A stretch of 64,000 nucleotides of DNA from Strigamia acuminata (taxonomy: Eukaryota > Arthropoda > Chilopoda > Geophilomorpha > Linotaeniidae): assembly GCA_949358305.1 (NCBI GenBank), contig OX442315.1, positions 22,408,427 to 22,472,426 of the forward strand. Direction: 5' to 3'. The translations under genes were made by a program, and so were the position numbers. The notes under the pieces are model-generated. The model made no database searches. It was not told the origin of the DNA and worked only from the letters and a program-made list of their open reading frames with translations. This document shows, piece after piece, positions 12,501 to 24,500 of this stretch; positions within the stretch are counted from its first letter, which is position 1; each line of letters starts with the position of its first letter.

Positions 12501-15500
12501 TATGTTTTTGCCCAGACACGGTAGCAGCAATTTTTGACATCCCAGTAAAGTTGCGTTATAAATTGATGTTACCAAGAATACTTGCAACTATAATAAATCA
12601 TTTATTCTTGACTGATTTTTTCCCAAACCACCATTTATTTCTAATTTTATTCTATAAATATTTTTATGACAGGCGCAAACACTCCGAGAATAACAATTGT
12701 ACCGCAATTTTCAATTAAAGTGTTCATGTTTTGCAGGCATTTAGCTCGAAATCCGTTCATCTGTGACTGCAACTTGCGATGGTTGTCCGAGTATCTTCAT
12801 CGCAACCCAATTGAGACTAGCGGCGCCCGATGTGAAAGCCCAAAACGCATGCAGAGGAAGAGGATTGGACAAATGAAAGATGACAAGTTTAAATGTAAGG
12901 GTATGTAGGCTTAGCTAAGAGCTGCCACAGACACTCGATCGAATTAGGCTAAAGAATCAGTCGGAATTAAATGGATTTTTGCGCGTTTTGTTTGTTTGTG
13001 TTTGTTTACCAGGTGTTGAAGATCACAGGACCAAATTAGCGGGTCAGTGTATGATTGATAAGGGCTGTCCAGCGGCTTGCGTGTGCGAAGGAACCATAGT
13101 TGATTGCTCCGGCCGGATGCTGAAGGAAATTCCTAACGACATACCAATGTTTACCACTGAATTGTACGTTTTTCTCTTTTAAATACCGTATTTTACCGAT
13201 TAAGAGTTGCCCTCGAGTAGTAGCTGCGGCTGAGACACCAAGAATATCGTATTTTTGCAAAAGTACGGTATTGTTTCCGTATTTGACCTCACGAACGATG
13301 AACGTACGCTTCATTCGTGACGTTCAGACGTCGTTTGTTACATTAAACAAATGTAACAAACGAAAAACCGAAATTGTAATTGCTGACAATAAGAGCCGCG
13401 GCTCTTAATCGATAAAATACGGTATTCAATATGAGACGTTTGTAATGACGATTTCTAATTTGATTGATAGGCGCCTCAATGACAATCACATTACTAAAGT
13501 GAAAAATAATGGTCTATTTGAAAAACTGCCAAATCTACAGAAACTGTAAGTGTCATTTCTTTTAAATTTTTTTTTTTTTTTGGTTGTTAAATGTCTTTGT
13601 AGGCATTGTTGTTCTGGGGAATTAATTTCCAGTCTTAAAGTTCCTTGATGGGTTTTTTTTTTCTTGGAATTAGAATGACACAAATATGTGAGAGCGAAGA
13701 AGATTAAACGAAATGATAAAACTCACTTGATGGAAATTTAAATACACACCATAAGACAGTAAAGCCTTTTTCAAGATTACTACATCCTTGTTAATTGGCA
13801 GTAATTACAAACAAGAGATTTTTGAAGCGCTACTTATTTTTCAAGATAAGAGTTTCCATCAACTCGCGTTGTACTCATTCTCCATTAAGGAAATGAGTTG
13901 TCGAGAATTTTTAATTGACAACTTAAAAGGACCTAACCTTTTTGGTTGGGTCTTTAACTCCTCGTGCCGAGAGAATTGGTCTTGAATGAGAAAGAGAAAA
14001 AAGCTCGTTGCATTTAGTTGGCCGACGACGTCTCACGCAAAACTCTCTGGGAAATTGAATCAGAGATGGTTGGGTAAAGGATTTGCCATTAGTGGTCGAG
14101 CCAAGTAATGGCACCTTGGACCTCGTGTTGGAATGTTAATCAGTTTCTTTCTTTTCTTTTTCTTTTTTTTAAAAAAAAATAAAAAAAAAAAACTTTTTCT
14201 TTAGGGATTTGAGACATAACGATATCATTAACATCGAAGATGGTGCCTTTCATGGAGCAAATGCCTTGCAAGACTTGTAAGTTTTATTTTTCTTTATTTA
14301 AAATTTATTTATTTATTTTTTGTGTGTGTAATGCTTTGTATTAATTGGTCTTTGTGGATATCTTTTGAGAGAGAAGTGGGAAAAAATGGGAAATAATGTG
14401 TGTGATTTGTAGCTCTCTTGAGTTGTGTTAGTAAATCATTATTTATCTTAAAATCATTTGGGACTGTTAAGATCGTTCCATTGTTTCCAATTTGATTTAT
14501 TGACATCAATCATTTTTATTTATTGATTTTTCAATTTTAGTTTACTTTTTTATTATCTTGCAATTTTTATATTGATTTTCGTGTATTTTATTCGTCAGAC
14601 TTCTCACTGAAAATAAAATAAAAGAAGTCCATGCCAAGACGTTTGAGGGACTGGCAAGTGTGCGAACTTTGTGAGTACATACATTTTTAATTTTAATTAA
14701 TTTTTTATTTTGTATTTTATTACCAAATTAACCGCAAGTATTAACGGTTTTCTCAGTAATGCATCCTTTAATTTGTTTCATACACGTTTGGGTATTTGTG
14801 TTACAGCAATTGGACCTTGTTTATTAGCTGGAAGAAATTGGTCGAGGCAAGGAAAAAGATATTATATACACACATAATTTTTTTTTTGATGCTTGCTGTT
14901 TTTTTTTCCTCTCTTGTTTTTTTTTGTGTGTGTGTGTGTATGTCTTAAAAAGCCAAGTAACAAAGATGAAAGCGTCCAATTTCTCGCTTGGGGAATTCGA
15001 GCTTTTTAGGAAAGCTTCTTCTCTTGCACTTTGACAGCCGTAACGAAAAAGATGAAGCGAATTAGTTCAGATGACGATGACGAAGGTGGAAAAGATTATT
15101 TTCTGATTTATGAAACGGCCTTTCTTTCTAAATGAAGAGTCGTCTTTAAAGCTGTGTAATTGTTAGTGTGTGAATAAGATATTGGTGGCGACTCGCGAGC
15201 AAGTAAGAAAGGGAATTTGCATTGAGATTGTCATGCGGATTTGTGGTTTAATTTATTTATTTAATTTATTTTGTGCTGTGAGGGATTTAAAGTTTTGGTT
15301 TCGTTTGATATTGTTGTTTTGTTTTCTTTAGGATGCTGCGTACTAACGAAATTGAGTGTGTTAGCAATGACACCTTCACTGATTTGGATTCAGTTAGATT
15401 GTTGTGAGTTACTCATAATTAACTGCGTTTGCATGCGATTTAAGAAATTAAAAATGAATAATCGTAATTAATGGTCTAATCTTTTAATTTATAACTTTTT

Positions 15501-18500
15501 AGCTTGAATTTGTAATTTAATCGTGCCGTGTTTTCAAATTGTTTTCCAGGTCTCTTTACGACAACCACATAAGGTGCATTCAACCTGGTTCTTTTGACAG
15601 ACTGGGATCTTTGTCTACTTTGTGAGTAATAAAATTTCGCGAATTATTGAAATGAAAAATGTTGAATAGAAAGTTTGTGCTCTTTTTATTTAAAATTTCA
15701 AAAGTTACTATAAATTTTTAATTTATAAAACAAAAAAAAATAAATAAATTTTGGATTCAATACGAATCCGTATAAATTTTCTAACAACGTGGAGAATTTA
15801 ATACCCAAAAGATAACGCGTTAGAAAAAATGTAAATGCAAATAAAAAATACAGTATTTTCTTTTCGCTTATTCTAAGTCAGCGTTATTTTTAAGGCTCTA
15901 GTTTCAGACAACTTTTTTGTTTGGCTTTGCACATTATACAGGAACTTGCTGTCCAATCCTTTTTATTGCAACTGTCATCTGGGTTGGCTCTCTGATTGGC
16001 TGCGAAAGAAAAACATCATCACTGGAAACCCCAGATGTTTGCAACCAGTTAGGCTCAGAGATATCCCCATCCAGGACATTCCTTATCCAGATTTTAAGTG
16101 TGATGGTAAATACGCTTATCCTAACACATCTTAATTGTAAAAAGATCTTTTTTAAATATTGATTTTTCTTATCTTTAACAGAGGAATCAATGGATGATGG
16201 ATGCATGCATACTGAGCCTAAGTGTCCAGAAAAATGTGTCTGTAGCGGAACAGTCGTGAGATGCAGCAGGGCAAAATTAAAAGAAGTTCCACATGATATT
16301 CCACACGACGTAACAGAGTTGTAAGTTAATTTATTATTGCAAAATTAAATGGTGTGTGATTGCTAACGATTTATTACATCCGTGTTTTTATATCGGTTTT
16401 TATTTCGGTAATTGGGGGACCGGTAAGCTGAATTTGGAATTTGGGAGGCGTTGTTGTTGTTGATCTCTCTTTTAATTAGTGTTGTTGGTATTTTTAAAGG
16501 GTACATCCTGAGTTTTATTGCAATGGAAAAAGAAACTCTTAAAACCTGTGTCTGTGTCTTGATTTATGATGTGCTTCCCTTTCCCCCTTCTCCTATTAAT
16601 TAATTCTTCTTCCACCTGGTTCAAAGAAACCTTTTTCTTCTTGTTTTTTTTGCTTCCTGGAGTTTTTTTTTTATGGTGGATGTGTGTGGGTGTGTAATGG
16701 ATGGATTTGTTTGTTAAGCTTTGGCTTTTGCGACAAAAGAAACACTCTTTGTCATATTGATAACAATTTATTGATTGATATTGTGTACGATCGTTTTTTT
16801 ATTCTTGACGCTTTTAATTAATGGGAGATCAATTCGGCCCACGTTGAAACACCGAACTATTTCCACACATTCTGTTGTGTAGTGAGCGGAGTTGGAAGAC
16901 GTCAAGTTGTCCCATTAGCATGAATGCCATAAATCAAACTGAAGCTTTTTTTTAAGTGGGTAAAAGTAAACCTCGTGTTAAAAAGTCATTATCTTGTTCT
17001 TTTTCGAGATGTTGGCAAATCTTTTGGCAGAAGGAAAAGAAGGGATGCTGGGAGATGTGGAGTTTGGGCTTGGGTTGGGTTGCCAACGATTTTTTCCCCA
17101 TTTATGGAAAAGATATGGCGAAAAAATGTTGAGGAAATGTCACTGCTGACTTGCAAGTGTTTACTATTCGCACTAAATCTTGGCATCTCCCGCTAATAAT
17201 TTTATTGCAAGTTGAAAACCTCTTGGCAATTTTCCTCTTGTAGCAGCAGAAGGTGGTGGAGACTGAAGAAGTGAATTTCATTCAGATTCAGTGACTGGAA
17301 GATTCAGTGAAGCGAGGCAGATTTCCCAAGGAGATTGTAACCTTCCTTCCCACGTTTTGTCAGGAAATGAAGTTGTAGTTAATGGGCGTTGGGGAACTCA
17401 AAGATTGACGCCTCCAACTCCGCCCTTTTCAACCTGATGCGATAAGAAAGTGAGTTGTCGATTCCTCAGTGTGGCCTTTTCCTCCATCCAAAACTATCCA
17501 TCCTTTTTGGACTCTCTCCGACAATACAAATATTTCTTTTCTTCTTGTCTTAATACAATGGATAATTTTCTTCGCGGCATCGTTTCCTTTTTGTATTTCC
17601 TTATCAGCGACAAGTATGTTTTTTCCTGCGTTGTCCACACGAAAAAAGATATGGAAGAATGCTTCCCTCGAGGAAGTGCAGATGGGTCTTAATATAAACC
17701 GCAAACGCTGTGATTTGATGCCGTCTGCTCTTGTCTCGAGTCGATAGCGCAGAGGCGGCGACTCTGTCGACTTGTCATTCACTCGAGTTTGCGTGTATGC
17801 GTGCATTCTTGAGATAGGTCGAGAAGAATGCAATTACCTAAAGTGGGGCTTGGGAAAAATGTCTCACTCGATAGTATGGAAGTGCTATCAATATTTTTCA
17901 AGTTTTCGACGAATTTCTTTACGACTCGGCCGTTTTCTTTCGGCATTTTCCTTTTTATTTATTTATTTTTATTTATTTCGTGGGGGGAAGTTGGTGTCGT
18001 GGAGAAATAATCATCTAAATGTTGTTTATTTTGTCTCCTCCTGCTGAGTGTAATTGACTTTTGACATAATTTGTTGTTGAATTTATATCTCTTGGTTCAA
18101 TCAATTGTGGGTGGGGAAAAAGGGAGGTTCCTTGCAATTTTGATTTAAAGACAACAGGTGTCCTTATACGAACCGGAAGGGGGATAGAATTTTTAGGGCG
18201 CACCTACACTTGAATTGAGTTTACACGTTGATTTATGGTCTTTCTTAATATTTTTTTTTTTTTAGTTCTTTCGCAGTTTGGGCTTTTAATATTGAGATTT
18301 ATGTGGAGAAAATCAGTTTGTTGAAAACAAAGCCTTAATAGAAAGATCAGACCTGATTGGAATTAATTTCGCATTAGGATTCAAGTGGCTTTCCAGAAAA
18401 GTATTTTTAACTGCAGGAAGTGAAAGCCCATGCATTAGAAGAGGGGGGTTAAATGAGGAAGGAGTAGTCTGGAAATGTACATTAAGTTTGGATAATCTTA

Positions 18501-21500
18501 GCCGACATTTTTTTTTTCCTTCTCTTGTTTTTTTTTCAATATTTTTGTCAAGCAGTTCTTCAAACTGCGGCCTGATAAGTGTGCATGTTGACATGCATTT
18601 CAAACAGGTGCGTGCACCGAACTTAAATCAATTCGTTCCTCTTCCCCACTCATCTCGCCATCTTTTTTTTTTCTTTCTTCGACGTTTTGGATTTCTTTAA
18701 CCATCTGTATTTGACGTTTGCAGTCACACCCAAAAGAATGACATAAAATTATTTTAGCAGAAAAAAACGTTTTGGCGTTTAGGTAATCTTTGAAATTAAT
18801 GAAGAAAAAAAAATAAGATTTTTTTTTATCCATCCAATTTTCTTTTCAATTTAAAAAAAAAAAATGGAGGTTAAACATTCAAAGTTGTGTGTTCATTAGT
18901 CTCTTCTGCAATCAAAGAAATTAATTTTAAAATACCAAATGTACATAATTCTCACTTTATTGTTTTCCTTTAGTTCATTAGTCAAGGGAAACAGAAGATA
19001 AAGCAATTTTTCTTCGAATAATAAATTTGTTTAGCTAAGGAAAGTTTCCACGTGTGAAGCTGAAACAATATAATAATAACCATGCTAGTTTCAGCGCGTG
19101 ATTTATTGGTGCAATTAATCAGAGGTATATATCTGATACAGTAGTGCAATTGCCGTTACACAACAGTTAGGATCTGTAAATGTGCAATTACAAGCAGCGA
19201 GGAAATTCGCTTCTCTCTTAAAAATCGTGTTAAAATACAATAGATGTGAGGACGGGTACCGTTGTAAAATTATTGAAAATTGCTTGCCATAAATTAAATT
19301 TAACGCACGTTAAATCAGGTTAAAAATTGTCCAATTAATTAGTTTTCTGAATCGTTGCAACCAGGACAACATCGAAACCATACAAATTTGAAACAAGGGT
19401 TTAATTAAGTTAAAGTTTGCGAAGGTAATTGTGTAACCTCATTTTAATAAATAATCACTTTAAGAGCAAATATAGTAATTAGTAGGCAAACGAATACTCC
19501 TGTTGTAGTGGAATAGGGATTTTATCGAAGTGCAATATGGAGATGTGCGTGTGTGGTATCTTCTTGAAATTGGACTTACAACACCGTGTACTATCTGCAA
19601 CCACAGACAAGACACAATGCGATATTGGGGTGTGAGGGGCTTGGAGAGCGATAAGAACGTGGTGTATGTTCTCCTCTGCTCAGTAATGTCTATGGGGAAT
19701 AAAGAGAGTTTCTTGGTTGGTGGCTGATTTTCTGCTAGCTGATAGCGAGTTTTGTGTGCAAGGTTTTTGTTTAAGATCCATACCTGAAGATAAGCTTAAT
19801 CTCGAGTTCAAAGTTGTTGTTTTTGTTTTTCTTTCCTCTTAGGTATCTCGATGTGAATGAGCTAGCTGTTCTTCCGAAGGAAAGATTCAGTCACTTGAAG
19901 AATTTGATGAGACTGTAAGTTGAATAATGTTTTGAGTGTAAACAATAGAAACAAACAAGACGTCAACACTGGATAAGATATTTTGCATTTATTTTTAATA
20001 CTTTTTTTTTACATTTGTTTTTTTTTTTAGAGATTTAAGTAACAATAAAATATCTGTTTTGTCAAATCATACTTTCGCCAATTTGACCAAACTACATACA
20101 TTGTAAGTATATCTGGTATTAAAGACCTTGAAGCAAAAAACACTTGACTTTTGACACCTTCGTGGGTATTATTGGTTTGATCATGGAGTAAGGAAGCTGG
20201 CAAAGCCACCTTAGCAATTGCGGGACCCCCTGGAAGTAGCTTAACTACAATTTTTTTCCACTTGAGTTGCTAAAAATTGACACCATACCATATACCGTAC
20301 CACAACTCTAAGAGCCATTCTTTTTTTCTGCGCGGCGCTTCTGTTGGATACACCCCAATTTGGTGTCACTTAATCATTTATATATTGTGGTGTATTTGCA
20401 ACTCAAGGAATTGTGCAGGTCTGAGCAGTTAGAGATTTACATTGTATTGACAACAAAACAATGTTAATCTCTAACTGCTCAAGCCTGCACAATTCCTTGT
20501 GGTGCAAATACGCCACACATATTAAATATTTTTTAAAAATGGCCTCGCACCACCAGTTAAGAAGCACTGCCATAAGGTACCACAAATCGCACACCAAATA
20601 ATTTAATGATTTGGGGTACCATTTCGAGTACCAAATGAGGTACCCAATTGAGGTATACCCCTTGTTTTGTAGTGACCCGAAACACCAATCTCTATCCTAG
20701 TTTGCTTTCATGTATTTACAGCAAATTTCTCATTATATTGTGGTGTTCCTTACTCCGTGGTGTGCCTCGCACGTGTCTTTTGCAATGAGTGGCTCGAGGT
20801 CTCTAATCAGCTTATTTTGATTTGTTTTATTGATGAAAGTTAATTTTTTTTAGAATCCTAAGTTACAATAAACTTCAGTGCATTCAAAAATATGGATTTT
20901 CTGGATTAAAGTCTCTGAGAATTCTGTTAGTATTAAAAAGTTATACATTAAGCGTGAAAGCATGCAATTGAAATCATCTTTTATTAACAGATCGTTGCAT
21001 GGAAATGATGTTTCCATGATCCCTGAAGGATCATTTGTAGACCTCACATCAATCACTCATATGTAAGTTCCACTTTCGTCTAAATTAGCTTTTTTTGTCT
21101 CTTTTTTTTTTTTCTTTCTATTGAGAAGCTTCGAAACAATTTATTACATTTCACAATAGTCAATATTCTAAGCTTTTTTGCATAAAATAATTATTTTACA
21201 GATATTTTTTTTCTTCTTCTGCTACTGAGCTAATCATTTTATTCCTCAATTTTTTCCACTATTTTCGATAATGGAAAAATCATTTGGCAAGGGATCGTTT
21301 TCTGTTTCGACTCGTCAGGACGAAATTTTGTCTTCTTTTTCCTTTTTTTTTCAGTAATTTTATATTTTGGACGCTTGCCAATTGCGTTCGCCGTTACTCC
21401 ACGTTTTCGTTTTGCGCTGAGGTAATGAACTCGTTTTTGAGGCCTCGTGCGATGATTAGCGTGGAGCGATTTTGCATTTGCTCAACCCCTTCTCTTGTGA

Positions 21501-24500
21501 TAAAGGGTTAAGATGAGGGTTCTTGTGTTTTTTCGTTTTAATAATGCATGGAAGAACTGTTCTATTTAAGGGAATGTCCGGGGTAGAAAGAAAACGTTCG
21601 CTGGATATTTAACTCGGTTACCTTTGCAAGTGTGTTTTCAAAATTAGATTATTTTTTTCTTCTTTAAATATAAAAGGGTTAAGGCGATCGGTTTGCTTGA
21701 ATTTTCTTTGCCACAGCTCGATCAATTTAGTGCGCAGATGCTGGGAATAAATTAAATTTTGTAACGTTTTATCATTTTTCTCTTCACACATGCATGCCAA
21801 CGAAATGTATAAAGATGAAGTGTTGATGATTTTGCTAAAGAATTTCACGGTGTCATTAAACGAATCATTCGGTGGAAATGTTTTACTAGATGGATATCCT
21901 TTTTACATCCTGCTGACAATTAAACGTCTTAAACATTGGCTGCGTTTAAAATCGAAATACGCCGAGCAAAATCCAACCGGGATTTAATCTATTTTTTTAT
22001 GCTTGAGGTGTGTATTGGCTAAATTTGTAGGTTTTTTTTCTCCCTTCTTTCGGATCGAAGATAAACGGGAATTTATTGCGAGAAACGAGAAAATGTTTCC
22101 ATTTTCCAAAGCACCAAAAAGGATTTTTTTTTCTTTTTTTTTTTTAATAGCGCTTTAGGTGCGAACCCTCTGTACTGCGACTGCAACCTTAAGTGGTTGT
22201 CTGAGTGGGTGAAAAATGATTACATCGAGCCAGGTATAGCTAAATGTGCTGAACCGCCGTCAATGAGAGAAAAACTTGTCCTCACCGCACCTACAAAGAA
22301 CTTTGAATGCAAAGGTATAATTAAAACGACACCTAAGGTGGTAGGTTAAGTAACCCCGCGAGGTGTAACTTGATGAATGCTTTATTTTTCCAACAGGTAA
22401 AGTGGAGCCCGATGTACTTGCGAAATGTGACGCATGTTATACTTTTCCGTGTCGCAATGGGGCCACGTGTCAAACCGTTCCTGAGCGCGATTTCAAGTGC
22501 ATCTGCTCACCTGGTTACCACGGGCGTCACTGTGAATACATCATCGACGCCTGTTATGGCCACCCATGTGCCAATGGAGGAACCTGCAAATTGCTCGAAG
22601 AGGGTCGATTCAGGTGAAATAAATATATTTTTATATAAAATGAAATAAAAATGAAAGTAATGAGCTTTGAACGACTTGGTTGGAAGTTGGAAATAGGGTT
22701 AATTTTTATTTAGGGGGAAAAAAGAATAATAATGAGATGAAATAAGGTATTCAAGGTGTTATGATGATTTTATTTCCTTTGGATTTTCTTCTCTCTTCGT
22801 GGTATTGATCCATGCTGCTTGCTGCAGCCGAGAGGAAAGATTTCATTTAATATTGAAACGACTGCAACAGCAGTTTCGGGGTGGCCTTCATGCCTGAGCG
22901 GTGATTGACGCTGGTTTTTACATGAGCCTCAGGGTGGGATTCATATTTTTTTCTCTTTTCTTTTGATCTTGCGTGTCTTTTAATATGCGATGTAAAATAT
23001 GGCATAAATTATTAGGTTTACGATGATTGTTGTTGCTTATTAATATTTATGGTTATTATTATTATTGTAATAAAATAGCAGTTTTATGTGAATATACATA
23101 TATATATATATTTTTTTTTGTAATTTTATTTAGCTGTCATTGTCCTGTGGGATTCGAAGGCGACAGGTGCGAGAGTAACATAAATGATTGCATTGAAAAT
23201 AAATGTGAAAACAATGCTACTTGTCAAGATTTGATCGAAGAGTATGATTGCATCTGCCAAGCTGGATATACTGGTGAGTGTTTGATTTTATTTTTTCTTT
23301 TTTCGTTATCCGAAATGTAAAAGTTGCATTTGCATAAGTTACATTTACAAGCAAATGTGGGAATTTTTTCGAAAACAAGTGCATTTATGAATTGATTCAT
23401 ATTTGAAATTCCATTGGAAAAGGGAAAAAGAAAAAATTTGCTTTAGTTCGCACGAGAGACCTTATTTTCTGTTACTGTCAGAAATTCAATTTCACTTGAA
23501 AGCTTTTCTTGGAGATCAGTTTGCATGTTTGATGTTAGCTTTTCTTTTATGACTGCATCAACTACCATAGAACAGTTTCTGGTATCAGTACACCTTTATC
23601 GAGCCTATTTAAAAATATAGCAGTTGGAAATCATAAATATTAGCTGTAAACGTGATATTGGAAAAGGAATATTTCAATTTTTATTTTTATTTTTTCAATT
23701 TCTTCAATGTTTTTAAATATTAATTTTTTCGCTTGAGGATTCACAAACGTATTAAAGCTTTACGACAGTTGTTATGACTATTATTTCGTTTTCTTCAAGT
23801 TACGTTGCTTCCACAATACGTTTTCTTACAATGGGAGGTAATTTGAGAGGGAATTTACTACGCCATTTCATAGATGATGAAACGGAGGAACGAGTCTCAC
23901 ATACGCAAATGTCTGCCCTGCCCGAATCAAAGGCCAAGAATCCAAAAACAAAGACAAATACAACTTCTTTATTGTGACACACGCCGTGGATTTAATAATA
24001 TCTGAATATTACATTACAAAAAATAAACTTTAAAAAAAAAAAAAAAAAAAAAATTGGTTTTGTTGAAATGAAAGTTTTAAAGTTGAGGGTGAGAAAATAA
24101 AAATGTGTTTGGAAATGGAATTTTAAAGTAAAAGAAAAAGAAATAGAAAAGTCACATGAAATGTGTCTCTGGGAGTTTAGTTTGTGGTCAGTATATGATG
24201 AGTTGATGCATAATTCAGAGTGAAGGCAGCTATCAATTGGCCTTTTTGTAAAGTCTGAATGCCCCAAAGTAGGCTTTTCATCGATTATTTTGCCTCAATT
24301 GAACATGGGTAATGCAATAAATCAGCACTTGAAGCTTTATTCAGTGCAAATCGTATTCAAGTTTGAGGAATAATTTAAACCCCAGTGTCCAGTTTGAGAG
24401 AAAAGTGGCTTCTGGATTGGAATTTGAATGAAAAATCGACTTTATGAAAGAAATCTATATTGTAATTGCAACATAAACCCAAAATGACAGAGAAAAATTT

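Larger units (their letters stand above)
4638..12736 (+). other. slit: slit intron, 8.1 kb
   Basis: This is the longest intron in the window, between D2 LRR 5 and the D2 C-cap. Short ORFs on both strands (for example 7830-8201) are low-complexity or unlike known proteins. There is a TA repeat (6511-6544), a TTTC repeat (about 8927-8946) and less AT-rich patches (about 5620-5900 and 9060-9370). I found no nested gene or RNA gene. Enhancers are possible but unproven. Confidence 0.8.

Noticed and set aside
17429-18047. Overlapping ORFs of up to 134 codons on both strands within a slit intron.
   Set aside because: No recognisable domain, and both strands are open in the same region, as expected from local base composition.
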